A stretch of 64,000 bases of DNA from Streptococcus sp. DTU_2020_1001019_1_SI_AUS_MUR_006 (GTDB lineage: Bacteria; Bacillota; Bacilli; Lactobacillales; Streptococcaceae), in contig NZ_CP135436.1 of NCBI RefSeq assembly GCF_032340315.1, forward strand, positions 1,819,501-1,883,500, written 5' to 3'. Below, piece after piece: positions 36,975-46,622 of the stretch; within the stretch, counting starts at the first letter, position 1, and each line of letters begins with the position of its first letter. Under the pieces are notes generated by a model. It searched no databases, was not told the DNA's origin, and was given only the letters and a program-made list of their open reading frames with translations. The position numbers and the translations under genes are program-made.

Positions 36975-37154
36975 AGCTTTAGAATGCATATAAACTTTAG
37001 GAGAGACGACTATTCGAAAGTTCGAAGACCTAAAAACTTTCTCAGCTAGACTATTCGTAGCTTAGAACACTCATAAATTTATGCATTCCTTATCATTCTA
37101 AGCTTAGACCACATATAAACTTTAGGAAGTCTATATCTTCGAAACTTCGAAGGA
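36975..37154. repeat. Direct and inverted repeat cluster immediately after hsdR
   Basis: CATATAAACTTTAGGA occurs at 36987-37002 and 37112-37127. Each copy is followed after 10 bases by a near-palindrome (TTCGAAAGTTCGAA at 37013-37026, TTCGAAACTTCGAA at 37138-37151). Between them TAGCTTAGAA and TTCTAAGCTTA are inverted around ATAAATTTAT. The unit of about 125 bp is degenerate and non-coding. I do not recognise it as BOX, RUP or SPRITE. Confidence 0.6.
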
Positions 37155-40145
37155 CTATCTCCCCACTCTGAGTGGCTCAATCACCTCTTCTATCAGTTGG
37201 GTATAGGCTTCTTTGATTTGTTTTTTATAGAGGAGTGGGTTGAGGGCATCTGCCACGTCAACTTTATAGTCCTTGTAGCGCTGACTCTTGGTCAGTTGGC
37301 TTTCTCCTAGTTGCTTTTTAGCGCCCTTGCGGTAGTGATTGACATAGTAGCGGAGTTCATCTTCACCCACATACCAGGTCTTACTAAATTCTTGGATATG
37401 CTGCTGGATGACTGCTTCAATCATCTGGTCAAGGATATTGGCGATGGATTGACCTCTGTAGCGGTCAGGATTTGCCTGTACTTCTTGCCAAAGTTCTGAG
37501 ATGATCTGTGCCAGATTTGGATTGGTCTTCTCCAGACTTTGGATAAAGGTATCCACTGCTTCTCTATCCTGTGCGCTGAGACTCTTTTCCGTACTTTTCT
37601 CTTGCTCGAGCAGGCTTTGAATCAAGGTCAGGATATAGGCGTAGTTAATCTCATCGACTTGAATAGACTCCAGTTCGTAGTGGATATCCAGTGGCTCCCC
37701 ATCTTCATCACCATCTTCTGAACGACTTTTAAGTTCGGCAAGGATATTTTGATAGAAGCCTAGATAGTTTTCCAATTCTTCTGCGGTTAGTCCAGTCTCT
37801 GCATAGATTTCTTCCTCGTCATACTCTTTATAAACTCGGATAGAAGCCAAGTATTTATCAAAGGATTGATAAGCCTTGGCTAGTTTTCTCAATTCAGGCG
37901 TAGAGATTTGTTCGATTTGGAGTCCTTCTTCGGGGTCATCGGTGATTAGATTTCGAAAGTCGCTACAACTTCTCAAAAAGTTTCTCTTTTCCTCTTCCCA
38001 GCTAGGGGCTAGGACATCATTTTCACCACCATTTGAGTAGAGCTTGAGGGCATTATCGACTGCTTCCTTAAAGGCTAGTGGCTTTTGGAAGGTGATGATA
38101 TGACCATAGGTCTTACTAGAATCAAAGATCCGGTTGGTTCGACTAAAAGCCTGAATCAAGTCCTGCGGTTGCATTGGTTTACGATCGATAAAGAGGGTCG
38201 ATAGACAAGGTGCATCAAATCCTGTTAAGAGACGATTGACCACGATAACCAAGTCCAACTGCTCATTGCGATAGAGATATTTGTCTTGCTTACGGGCAAG
38301 GCGGTTATTGACATCGGTATTAAAGCCACGGAGATCTGCCATGGTAAAGTGAGTATCAAACTCTCGGTTATAGTCTTCTAAGACCTGTTTCATATGGTCT
38401 TGGTTGGCTCTTGAGTCCTCTTCATTTTCTGTGACAGAGTAGGTAATGGTAAATTTCGGAAAGTCTGGAAGGAACATCTTGACTCTCTCTGATACCTTGA
38501 CCCGTGTTTGACCAGCCTTGACTCTTTTGAGAAGGTCATAGTAGGCTTGAGCTTGAGGGATAGACTTGACCGTCAGAATGGCATTGTAGGTATTGCCCAC
38601 ACCTTTTTGGATGCCTAGTTGTTGGCGGGATTTATTGATAATGGCATCCAAGACTTCCAGCATGTGCTCCTCATTTTCGTAGACAGTATCTGGTATTTCA
38701 TTTTCAGACTGGTCTGTGATGAGGGTATTGCGATAATCCACCTTAAAGCCTAAGACAGCTCCGTCATGGATGGCTTCCTTGACTGTATACTCATGGAGAC
38801 GGTCTCCATACTGTTGCTGGGTGGTTTGAGCTAGGTCACCGACCTGCTGGCGTTTATTTTCCTTAAAGATGGGCGTCCCTGTAAATCCATACCAAAGGGA
38901 CTGAGGGAAAAAGGCTTTAATGTCTTTTTGTGTTTGTGGCGTCACGGCACGGTGGCATTCATCCACGACAAAAGCCACTCGGAGTCCCTTGATTTTGTCC
39001 GCATCTCGTTGGTAAAGACCTTGGTCAAACTTGCGCATCATGGTGGTGATTTTCTGGATAGTTGTCACCACGACACGTTTATCATTACTGCCTAGTCGCT
39101 TGACCAAATCATGTGTATTGTCCGTCTCATCGATATCAATGACATCATTGGTCGCATATGAGAGGAAGGATGATGTAGTCTGTTGGTCCAAGTCCCTGCG
39201 GTCAACTACAAAAATCGTCTTTTGGATGGAAGGAATCTGAAGGAGATTCCTCGCTACCTTATAAGATGTCAAGGTCTTCCCTGAACCTGTCGTATGCCAA
39301 ACATAGCCTGATGCTTGTTGGCGAGAGGCTTCCTGCACCGCTTCGATAGCATGGATCTGGTAGGGGCGCAAGAGGATGAGAGATTTCTTGCTATCATCAA
39401 TGACAGAATACTGCATGACCATCTGGTGCGCACGAGGGATCGAAAGGACTTCGTGGGCAAAGCTAGTCAGATTTGTCACAGGATGATTGTCCTTATCCAC
39501 CCACTTGGTTAGAAATTGCTTGTTGAGTTTATTTTCACGAGTTGCAGCGATATAGCGAGTATCAACTTTGTTGGTCACAACAAACATCTGCAAGCTAGAG
39601 TAGATACCACGGAATTTCCCTTCACGGTCATATTTTTTAATCTGATGAAAGGCATCAATAAATGCTGCTTGGGAACTCTTTAACTCGATTTGAATCATAG
39701 GCAAGCCATTGATGAGAAGAGTAACATCCAGTCTACGGTCTTGGTCCAGAGGATTTACTTTTTCTCTTTGGACTTGATTGACTACTTCGTAGCTAGACTT
39801 TCCTGCTGCGATATTGTCTCGCCAAATAACTGACAAACGGATGGTGCCTAGGCTAGCATCTTCTCTTTGAACCTCGACTTTGGCAATGCCGTTTTCACCG
39901 ACCAACCACTTGGCAGCATCATAGTAGCTAACAAAGTTGAGTTGATTTTGAATCTGGCGTTTTTCTTGCTCAGTCAAGGGATGGTCTGCAAGCAGAGCAA
40001 CGTTGTTTTGGGCTAGTTTCTCAAAAAAATTGTCCCATAGTTGTTCTTCTGTTTTTAGGTCTTCTCTATAAGTCCATTGGCTTTCACCAGTTACCAGCTG
40101 GTTAATCAGTTGTTTTTCTATTTCCAGTTCTGGTTTTACCTGCAT
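37155..40145 (-). CDS. hsdR: Type I restriction endonuclease subunit HsdR
   Basis: A 996-residue motor and nuclease subunit. The N-terminal nuclease domain has Asp140 and Glu154-x-Lys156 in RLDVTLLI ... IQIELKSSQ (PD-(D/E)XK). The SF2 translocase has Walker A TTGSGKT (about 285-291), a DECHR Walker B, FTGTP motif III, and QAFSRTNR motif VI. A helical C-terminal domain follows for HsdM binding. Its own extended -10 promoter and SD (GAAGGAGAA) lie upstream. It appears full length and intact. Confidence 0.95.
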   Translation of the reverse strand: MQVKPELEIEKQLINQLVTGESQWTYREDLKTEEQLWDNFFEKLAQNNVALLADHPLTEQEKRQIQNQLNFVSYYDAAKWLVGENGIAKVEVQREDASLGTIRLSVIWRDNIAAGKSSYEVVNQVQREKVNPLDQDRRLDVTLLINGLPMIQIELKSSQAAFIDAFHQIKKYDREGKFRGIYSSLQMFVVTNKVDTRYIAATRENKLNKQFLTKWVDKDNHPVTNLTSFAHEVLSIPRAHQMVMQYSVIDDSKKSLILLRPYQIHAIEAVQEASRQQASGYVWHTTGSGKTLTSYKVARNLLQIPSIQKTIFVVDRRDLDQQTTSSFLSYATNDVIDIDETDNTHDLVKRLGSNDKRVVVTTIQKITTMMRKFDQGLYQRDADKIKGLRVAFVVDECHRAVTPQTQKDIKAFFPQSLWYGFTGTPIFKENKRQQVGDLAQTTQQQYGDRLHEYTVKEAIHDGAVLGFKVDYRNTLITDQSENEIPDTVYENEEHMLEVLDAIINKSRQQLGIQKGVGNTYNAILTVKSIPQAQAYYDLLKRVKAGQTRVKVSERVKMFLPDFPKFTITYSVTENEEDSRANQDHMKQVLEDYNREFDTHFTMADLRGFNTDVNNRLARKQDKYLYRNEQLDLVIVVNRLLTGFDAPCLSTLFIDRKPMQPQDLIQAFSRTNRIFDSSKTYGHIITFQKPLAFKEAVDNALKLYSNGGENDVLAPSWEEEKRNFLRSCSDFRNLITDDPEEGLQIEQISTPELRKLAKAYQSFDKYLASIRVYKEYDEEEIYAETGLTAEELENYLGFYQNILAELKSRSEDGDEDGEPLDIHYELESIQVDEINYAYILTLIQSLLEQEKSTEKSLSAQDREAVDTFIQSLEKTNPNLAQIISELWQEVQANPDRYRGQSIANILDQMIEAVIQQHIQEFSKTWYVGEDELRYYVNHYRKGAKKQLGESQLTKSQRYKDYKVDVADALNPLLYKKQIKEAYTQLIEEVIEPLRVGR

Positions 40146-40182
40146 CTATATTTCTCCTTCAGAGGTTGACATTCTAGTTATT

Positions 40183-40191
40183 ATTATATCA
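40183..40191 (-). promoter_or_regulatory. hsdR extended -10 promoter
   Basis: TGATATAAT on the minus strand, 38 bp before the hsdR ATG. Confidence 0.55.
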
Positions 40192-40222
40192 TAGTCCTAT
40201 CAGAAAAACTTCCGCTCCCTCC

Positions 40223-42877
40223 CTACTTCAACGCACTTTTTACCTTTTTCTTAGTTATGATGCGGTCATTTTTGTTGGCTAGGGATTTGAGTCGGGCTTC
40301 GAGTAAGACTTTTCTGCCTGCTTCGTTGCGGGTGTAGACTAACTGGTAATCACCTAGCTGAGGTGCGATTGCGTCTAGAAAGAGCTGAGCTTCTTCCTTG
40401 CGCTTTTCAAAGAGGCTAGGAACTACAAAATACTTGGATTGACCTTCTGGTGCTTTTTTTGCTACTAAGAGGTAGCGTTGATTGTCCACGGGAGCAAAGA
40501 ATTCGCCCAAGGTCTGAGAGAAGAGCTCCTTATCTCGCATACTGCCACCTTTTAGATAGGCAAAAACGCAATAGCTATCCTTATCTTCTTCCACCTGCAC
40601 GCGCGACCGATCATCAGAAAGATGCCCCATCTTTAGCATGGCATTACGAATACCTTCACCCACCTGACGTAGGCGTACATAAGGACTCTTGTAAAAGAAA
40701 TAACGGACCAAAGCAATAGTAAGCAAAACAAGACTAATAGTCGTTAACCAAGCAAGACGAATACCATTTGTTTTAAAAAGATAGAGGAGGAGATTAACTG
40801 CAATCAATAAGAAAGAATAGCGAACCCACTTTTCAGCATCAACCAGTGTCAAGAGAGGGATTTGCTTGCGATCGGTTGCTACCTCATTGACAATCTCTAG
40901 TTTATCCGCAACTACTAACGCCTCCTGCCATTTTTTGCGAAGGGAGCTACGGTCCTTGGACAATTCCTTGATTTTCTGATTATAGGCTTTAATCTTACTT
41001 TTCTTAAAAGGAGGTTTTGGGAAGTCCAAGCGATCCAGCCCTGTCTCGATGGTATCCTCCTTATAGGATAAACCTAGAAAGTGCTCCATCCGACGAGTTA
41101 GACTGAGTAAATCTTGATAGGGATTATCCTTATCTACTTCCTCTTCATTTTCCTTTTCCCTCAAGAAAAGATTTTTTGTATAGGGTTTGATGGCTACTAG
41201 GTGCCAGATATTGCTGGTCTTATCTGGATGTCCTGGCCAGATACGGATAGCACGGCCCCGCATCTGATTACTAAGCATAAAGCTTCCGACAAAACTTCCT
41301 AGGATGAGAGAGTTGACACAAGGCGCATCCCATCCTTCTCCCAAGAGAGACTTGGTTCCGACCAAGACCTGGATAGAACCACGTTGGAAGAGCTCGGTCA
41401 CTGCAGCGACCATCCCCTTAAAGCTAGATGGAAATCCTACTTGGAGATAGGCGCCTTGATCGAGTTTTCCGATGGCTGAGAAGGTCAAGTTGGTATTTGG
41501 GATGAGTTCTTCGAGTTCTTCCTTGACACTGGCCGGTATGATAACGACACTACCTGAAAGGACTGCTATTGGGACAGAAAGACCTTGTTTTTGTGCACTG
41601 CGGCGAATAGTTTCAAAGTAAGGGAGGACACCTAATTGCGTGATTGGCGCTTGGTCATCTCCCAGATAACTAGCAAAATCCTTGCGGATATAGTCCGCCA
41701 AGACTAACTGTCTCAAGTCCTGACCTAGACTAGCATACTCGGTTTCAAAGATAGATGCGATGCCAGCCAGTTTTCCTAGAGATTGATTGAGGATTTGGTC
41801 ATTGACCTTGGATTTGACCAAAAAGACCTGACGTTTTTCAATCAATCCTCTTGATTTCAACTCAGCTTCTATCTTTTTCTTTGTCTCCTGTGGATCCTCA
41901 TACCAGTCGGGTGTCTGATAGAGAAGGCCTTGCAAGAGAACTTCTAGCCAGTAGTAATTAAGAGCAGGCAAGCCTTCCGCCCCCAGTAAATCTCGTAAGT
42001 GCTTAGGAATTTCTAGCTTTTGAGCCTGTAGATAAATGAGGAGGGCTGAGAGATACTTGGGATCTTCAAGGAGCATATCCGCAGAGATTTCTCCTTTGAG
42101 AACCTTGGAAGACCTAATGAGCGTCTGAAAATCAGGATCAACCACTAATTGGCTGACATACTTCCACTTGGTGTCCTCAAATTCTTCCAGGCGCTTGTCT
42201 TCTTCCTTGGTCGGAAAACAGATATAGACAAAGTCCTGGTGTGGGCAGAGGGTATCTTCCTTGACCAGTTCTGGCACCGTGATTTCTTGGTCAATCTCGC
42301 CACACATCTGGAGATAGCGTTCCCAGAGTTCTGGCTCACTGTCATAAGGCGGTGTTGCAGTGAGAGAGATAACTTGCAGTTGTTGGTAATTTTTACGGAA
42401 ATCTTCTAGGCTTTTCCACCATTCATTTCTCAAGTGATGGCATTCGTCCAGACAGAGGGTTTCAACGCCCCTTTCCTTGAGGCTGGCAAGCAGGTCAAAG
42501 CCGACAAAGTCCTCAACTTCGCCATTATCTTCCTGAGATAGTACTTGTTGTATAGCACTGTGAAAGGCTTGGTAGGTGGCAATGGTAATTTGCTTCATGT
42601 CCTTGAGATTTTGAGACACGAGACTTGTGATCTGGTCCCCATCCTCTAAAAAGGCCTGGCGAATCCTATCTACCCATTGTTCCCGAATGGTAACAGTCGG
42701 CACCAAAACCAGAGCTGGCTTATCAAAGCGGGCAATCAACTCGATACCAATGGTTGTTTTCCCAGAACCTGGTGCTGCCACCAAGTGGACATGGCCATCT
42801 GCTTGATATTCCTGAAAGTTATCCAAGACCTGTCTTTGGTAGTTGCGCCAAGTGCCATTAAACTTCAATCCTAACAT
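40223..42877 (-). CDS. DEAD/DEAH-type helicase with two C-terminal membrane segments
   Basis: 884 residues from the ATG at 42877 (MLGLKFNGTW, SD GAGGA); an earlier ATG at 42916 lacks a good site. SF2 motifs are Walker A APGSGKT (about 35), DECHH (about 144), SLTATPP (about 172), VGTKSLLGEGWDAP (motif V) and QMRGRAIR (motif VI). After the helicase core, two adjacent hydrophobic helices (about 687-701 and 709-728) suggest membrane attachment, followed by a soluble domain of about 155 residues. Such an arrangement is unusual for an SF2 helicase. It lies directly upstream of hsdR on the same strand, so it may belong to the defence island. Confidence 0.75.
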   Translation of the reverse strand: MLGLKFNGTWRNYQRQVLDNFQEYQADGHVHLVAAPGSGKTTIGIELIARFDKPALVLVPTVTIREQWVDRIRQAFLEDGDQITSLVSQNLKDMKQITIATYQAFHSAIQQVLSQEDNGEVEDFVGFDLLASLKERGVETLCLDECHHLRNEWWKSLEDFRKNYQQLQVISLTATPPYDSEPELWERYLQMCGEIDQEITVPELVKEDTLCPHQDFVYICFPTKEEDKRLEEFEDTKWKYVSQLVVDPDFQTLIRSSKVLKGEISADMLLEDPKYLSALLIYLQAQKLEIPKHLRDLLGAEGLPALNYYWLEVLLQGLLYQTPDWYEDPQETKKKIEAELKSRGLIEKRQVFLVKSKVNDQILNQSLGKLAGIASIFETEYASLGQDLRQLVLADYIRKDFASYLGDDQAPITQLGVLPYFETIRRSAQKQGLSVPIAVLSGSVVIIPASVKEELEELIPNTNLTFSAIGKLDQGAYLQVGFPSSFKGMVAAVTELFQRGSIQVLVGTKSLLGEGWDAPCVNSLILGSFVGSFMLSNQMRGRAIRIWPGHPDKTSNIWHLVAIKPYTKNLFLREKENEEEVDKDNPYQDLLSLTRRMEHFLGLSYKEDTIETGLDRLDFPKPPFKKSKIKAYNQKIKELSKDRSSLRKKWQEALVVADKLEIVNEVATDRKQIPLLTLVDAEKWVRYSFLLIAVNLLLYLFKTNGIRLAWLTTISLVLLTIALVRYFFYKSPYVRLRQVGEGIRNAMLKMGHLSDDRSRVQVEEDKDSYCVFAYLKGGSMRDKELFSQTLGEFFAPVDNQRYLLVAKKAPEGQSKYFVVPSLFEKRKEEAQLFLDAIAPQLGDYQLVYTRNEAGRKVLLEARLKSLANKNDRIITKKKVKSALK

Positions 42878-43013
42878 GATTTTCCTCATTCTAAGCTGCC
42901 ATTTTCTTATTCCCATTTTACCATACTTGAAGCAAAGTCACATGAAGTACCCCATATAGTCTTTCTCCTCAAAATATGGTATAGTAGAATTATACTACTC
43001 AAGAGGAGTTTAC

Positions 43014-43634
43014 ATGTCACACGATAAAGAAATGAAAGCTGTTTCTCCCCTTCTACAGCAAGCAATTAATATTTCTTCCATCATCGGTGGAGTTGGTACT
43101 TTGATTTTCTGTATCTGGGCCTATCAGGCTGGAGTCTTGCATTCCAAGGAAACCCTATCTGCCTTTATCCAACAGGCCGGTATCTGGGGGCCACCACTCT
43201 TTATCTTTTTACAGATATTGCAGACGGTTGTTCCTATCATTCCAGGTGCTCTGACATCCGTTGCAGGTGTCTTTATCTACGGTCACATTATTGGAACTAT
43301 TTATAACTATATTGGAATCGTTATTGGTTGCGCCATTATCTTTTACCTGGTTCGCCTCTACGGAGCACCCTTTGTTCAGTCTGTCGTCAGCAAGCGTACC
43401 TATGATAAGTACATCGGTTGGCTAGACAAGGGCAATCGCTTTGATCGATTCTTTATCTTTATGATGATTTGGCCGGTTAGTCCAGCGGACTTTCTCTGTA
43501 TGTTGGCTGCTTTGACCAAGATGAGCTTCAAACGTTACATGACCATTATCATCCTTACCAAGCCCTTTACCCTGGTTGTTTATACTTATGGTTTGACTTA
43601 TATCATTGATTACTTTTGGCAAATGTTCGCCTGA
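43014..43634 (+). CDS. TVP38/TMEM64 (VTT, DedA-superfamily) membrane protein
   Basis: A 206-residue protein with about five hydrophobic segments. The VTT core is recognisable by IIPGALTSVAGVFIYG (about 75-90) and the charged re-entrant region FDRFFIFMMIWPVSPADFLCMLAALTKM (about 142-168). Family members act in lipid scrambling or undecaprenyl-phosphate recycling. It has a TGGTATAGT extended -10 at 42977-42985 and AGAGGAG before the ATG. It is divergent from the helicase gene. Confidence 0.82.
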   Translation: MSHDKEMKAVSPLLQQAINISSIIGGVGTLIFCIWAYQAGVLHSKETLSAFIQQAGIWGPPLFIFLQILQTVVPIIPGALTSVAGVFIYGHIIGTIYNYIGIVIGCAIIFYLVRLYGAPFVQSVVSKRTYDKYIGWLDKGNRFDRFFIFMMIWPVSPADFLCMLAALTKMSFKRYMTIIILTKPFTLVVYTYGLTYIIDYFWQMFA

Positions 43635-43665
43635 TCACTAAAAAAGTTGATCAAAAACTCAATTT

Positions 43666-43773
43666 TATACTCAATGAAAATCAAAGAGCAAACTAGGAAA
43701 CTAGCCGCAGGCTGTACTTGAGTACGGCAAGGCGACGTTGACGCAGTTTGAATTTGATTTTCGAAGAGTATTA
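43666..43773. repeat. BOX repeat element (A-C form)
   Basis: 108 bp starting TATACTCAATGAAAATCAAA and ending TTTTCGAAGAGTATTA, containing ACGGCAAGGCGACGTTGACG. That core matches the BOX-A consensus apart from one base, and the length fits boxA plus boxC without boxB. BOX elements are typical of S. pneumoniae and S. mitis; they form stable RNA hairpins and may affect adjacent gene expression. It sits between the VTT gene and the MFS terminator. Confidence 0.88.
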
Positions 43774-43791
43774 TCAGAAAATGAAAAAAAT

Positions 43792-43840
43792 AAAACGCAT
43801 AGTATCAAGGTTTTTCAATACCTGATAGTATGCGTTTTCT
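43792..43840. terminator. Terminator of the MFS gene
   Basis: AAAACGCATA-g-TATCA pairs with TGATA-g-TATGCGTTTT: a long stem with a single internal mismatch and A/T runs on both sides. Confidence 0.8.
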
Positions 43841-43873
43841 GATTATAAAAACTTTTTGCCCAGCCTCTTTTTG

Positions 43874-45043
43874 TTAACCTTCTTTTTTCAATAGGAGAGA
43901 AACAAGGACTGATGTCGCAATCATCCATGCTCCTAGAATGATAAAGGTCATTCGACCATTCGTTGTTACTAAGCCAATTCCTGAAAGAACAAAAGGTGTT
44001 AAGGAGGCACCAAAACTACATCCCAAAACAGCATAAGAAGTTGCTTTGTTGAGGAGCTTTGCTGGGATTCTCTCAGAAATTAACTGAAAGACTGTCGTAA
44101 GGGCAATGCTATAGGCAAATCCTCCTAAGACAGAACCTGCAACGACTACCCAAAGAGAAGGTGAAAGAGCAATGATGATTTGCCCAATACCAAAGGTTAC
44201 ACCCGCAACCAATAACAATTTTTCCTTAAAGGTGGAGATGAGGAAAGAAAAGCTAATACCCGCCAGAATCCCAATCAACTGCATGGCACTGAGTACCAGA
44301 CTAGACAATTGAGCATCTCCAAAGCCTGCCTCAATCATGAGACTAGGAATACGGAAGGTAATAGCTGTATTGGTACATACAATGACTGCAGCTCCGACAG
44401 CTAGGAAGAAAATCAGCTGTAGCATGGAGCGAGTTAGTTTCGCTACTTCTTCTGTCTTTTGCTTGGACTCATGAACTTCTTCTTTGTTATAAGGGACAAA
44501 GAGAAGGAAGAGTACAAGAACCACTAGACCTGCAGCGTAGGCTAGGAAGGTTGCGGTCCAGCCAAAGGCCAAAAGCTGACCGACTGTCAAGGTCAAGATA
44601 GAGGCTCCCACCACCTCAGCTGATCCACGAAAACCGAGCATCTGGATACGAGTCTTGCCATGATACCGTTCACTGATGATCGAGATGGCCTTGGCGTTTA
44701 GCATCCCCACACCAATTCCAAAAAGAAGACGAGTGGCAAAGACAAAGTAGTATCCTTGATACCAGAAGGGAGCTGTTCCACTGATTGATAAAATCAAAAG
44801 TCCCAAAGTCAACTGGAGACGTTCAGGAAAAATCCGTTCTAAAACTCCATTTAAAAGGAGCATGGCCATAATCCCAAAGGATGGAAGGCTGACCAAGAGC
44901 TCGACCTGACCTGTCGAGTAGCCCTGATAATAGTCAAACATGGCTGGTAGGGCACTTGATATTGAAAATGATGTGATCAATACTAACGACAGGGAAAGTA
45001 TACTCACTTTTTCCAAAAATTGTTTCATTTTATCCTCATTCAT
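43874..45043 (-). CDS. Major facilitator superfamily transporter
   Basis: A 389-residue polytopic protein with about 12 hydrophobic segments, in two halves separated by a charged loop (YNKEEVHESKQKTEEVAK, about 190-207). LLFGIGVGMLNAKAIS and GFRGSAEVVGASIL are typical of MFS segments 4-5. It is probably a drug or small-molecule exporter; the substrate is unknown. A small inverted-repeat-rich region lies upstream. Confidence 0.82.
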   Translation of the reverse strand: MNEDKMKQFLEKVSILSLSLVLITSFSISSALPAMFDYYQGYSTGQVELLVSLPSFGIMAMLLLNGVLERIFPERLQLTLGLLILSISGTAPFWYQGYYFVFATRLLFGIGVGMLNAKAISIISERYHGKTRIQMLGFRGSAEVVGASILTLTVGQLLAFGWTATFLAYAAGLVVLVLFLLFVPYNKEEVHESKQKTEEVAKLTRSMLQLIFFLAVGAAVIVCTNTAITFRIPSLMIEAGFGDAQLSSLVLSAMQLIGILAGISFSFLISTFKEKLLLVAGVTFGIGQIIIALSPSLWVVVAGSVLGGFAYSIALTTVFQLISERIPAKLLNKATSYAVLGCSFGASLTPFVLSGIGLVTTNGRMTFIILGAWMIATSVLVSLLLKKEG

Positions 45044-45191
45044 TATTTATGTTAAGTCAAAAGAGCTAGATATTACTCTAGAGATAAAAGATATCTTTCA
45101 TCTAGTCCCTATAACTCTTTTAGCAAAAAGGTCCTTTCCTATCATACACTGTTTCCCAAAAATTGGCAAGCAACTGCTTTATAAGTTCAAC
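45044..45191 (-). promoter_or_regulatory. Upstream region of the MFS gene with nested inverted repeats
   Basis: On the minus strand CTAGAT-g-AAAGATATCTTT-t-ATCTCTAG gives a near-perfect 28-bp dyad centred near 45090. Outer AAAAGAG / CTCTTTT (45059-45065 with 45115-45121) enclose it. It resembles a repressor operator such as MarR- or TetR-type. No regulator gene is adjacent. Confidence 0.4.
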
Positions 45192-45199
45192 ATAAAAAG
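45192..45199. repeat. Left 8-bp target-site duplication of the ISL3 element
   Basis: ATAAAAAG directly before the left inverted repeat, identical to 46615-46622. Confidence 0.85.
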
Positions 45200-46614
45200 G
45201 GCTCTATAATATTTGTAGTGGGTAAATCCCCTATAGATATTATGGAGCCTATTTTGTTGTAGAAAAAAAGTCCCATATGACCTATAATGAAAAGCGACAA
45301 AACAACTCATTAGAAAGATTCATATGGAACAATTACATTTTATCACAAAACTCCTTGATATTAAAGACCCAAACATCAAGATTGTAGATATCATCAATAT
45401 GGATACACACAAGGAAATCATCGCCAAACTGGACTACGATGCTCTATCTTGTCCTGATTGTGGAAGTCAAATGAAAAAATATGACTTTCAAAAACCGTCG
45501 AAAATTCCTTATCTTGAAACAACTGGTATGCCTACTAGAATCCTCCTTAGAAAGCGTCGATTCAAGTGCTATCATTGCTCGAAAATGATGGTCGCTGAGA
45601 CTTCTATCGTCAAGAAGAATCATCAAATTCCTCGTATTATCAACCAAAAAATTGCGCAAAAGTTAATTGAAAAGACTTCTATGACTGATATTGCCCATCA
45701 GCTATCCATTTCAACTTCAACTGTCATTCGAAAGCTCAATGATTTCCACTTTAAGCATGATTTTTCTCGTCTTCCTGAGATTATGTCCTGGGACGAGTAT
45801 GCCTTCACTAAGGGAAAAATGAGTTTCATTGCACAAGATTTTGATAATCTCAACATCATCACTGTTCTTGAAGGCAGAACACAAGCTATCATCCGCAATC
45901 ACTTTCTTCGCTACGATAGAGCGGTTCGCTGTCAGGTGAAAATCATTACTATGGATATGTTTAGTCCTTACTATAACTTGGCTAAACAGCTTTTTCCTTA
46001 TGCTAAAATCGTTCTAGATCGTTTTCACATTGTGCAACATCTTAGCCGTGCTATGAGTCGTGTCCGTGTTCAAATCATGAATCAATTTGATAGAAAATCC
46101 CATGAATACAAAGCTATCAAGCGCTACTGGAAGCTCATTCAACAGGATAGTCGTAAACTAAGTGATAAACGTTTTTATCGCCCTACTTTTCGCATGCACT
46201 TAACAAATAAGGAGATTCTAGACAAGCTTTTGAGCTATTCAGAAGACTTGAGACACCACTATAATCTCTATCAGCTCTTGCTTTTTCACTTTCAGAACAA
46301 GGAGCCAGACAAATTTTTCGGACTCATTGAGGACAATCTTAAACAGGTTCATCCTCTTTTTCAGACTGTCTTTAAGACATTTCTCAAGGACAAAGAGAAA
46401 ATTGTCAACGCCCTTCAACTACCCTATTCCAACGCCAAATTGGAAGCGACCAATAATCTCGTTAAACTTATCAAACGAAATGCCTTTGGATTTCGGAACT
46501 TTGACAACTTTAAGAAACGAATTTTCATCGCTCTGAATATAAAAATGAAGAGGACATCAATTGTCCTCTCCAGATGTTAGTTTTTATTCAACCCACTACA
46601 GTTGACAAAGAGCC
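45200..46614. mobile_element. Intact ISL3-family insertion sequence (IS1167-like)
   Basis: A 1415-bp element bounded by imperfect terminal inverted repeats: GGCTCTATAATATTTGTAGT on the left, and on the right GGCTCTTTGTCAACTGTAGT read inward. Both continue with GGGT. It is flanked by identical 8-bp target duplications ATAAAAAG, the size expected for ISL3. The single transposase gene is uninterrupted. A subterminal inverted copy of the left end (ATATTATGGAGCC, 45237-45249) makes a hairpin in the transposase leader. Confidence 0.92.
45324..46580 (+). CDS. ISL3-family transposase
   Basis: A 418-residue transposase. The N-terminal zinc ribbon is CPDCGSQM ... CYHCSKMM (about residues 38-89). An HTH (MTDIAHQLSISTSTVIRKL) follows, then the DDE catalytic domain with SWDEYAFTKGK (first Asp, about 156), ITMDMFSPY (second Asp, about 211) and LEATNNLVKLIKR (final Glu, about 373). 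All three acidic residues are present and the frame is intact, so it is probably active. Confidence 0.93.
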   Translation: MEQLHFITKLLDIKDPNIKIVDIINMDTHKEIIAKLDYDALSCPDCGSQMKKYDFQKPSKIPYLETTGMPTRILLRKRRFKCYHCSKMMVAETSIVKKNHQIPRIINQKIAQKLIEKTSMTDIAHQLSISTSTVIRKLNDFHFKHDFSRLPEIMSWDEYAFTKGKMSFIAQDFDNLNIITVLEGRTQAIIRNHFLRYDRAVRCQVKIITMDMFSPYYNLAKQLFPYAKIVLDRFHIVQHLSRAMSRVRVQIMNQFDRKSHEYKAIKRYWKLIQQDSRKLSDKRFYRPTFRMHLTNKEILDKLLSYSEDLRHHYNLYQLLLFHFQNKEPDKFFGLIEDNLKQVHPLFQTVFKTFLKDKEKIVNALQLPYSNAKLEATNNLVKLIKRNAFGFRNFDNFKKRIFIALNIKMKRTSIVLSRC

Positions 46615-46622
46615 ATAAAAAG
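46615..46622. repeat. Right 8-bp target-site duplication of the ISL3 element
   Basis: ATAAAAAG, identical to 45192-45199. It forms the distal T-tract of the ftsX terminator. Confidence 0.85.

Noticed and set aside
43666..43773. Small RNA gene or RUP element
   Set aside because: The core matches BOX-A and the ends match BOX rather than RUP, so it is listed as a BOX repeat.
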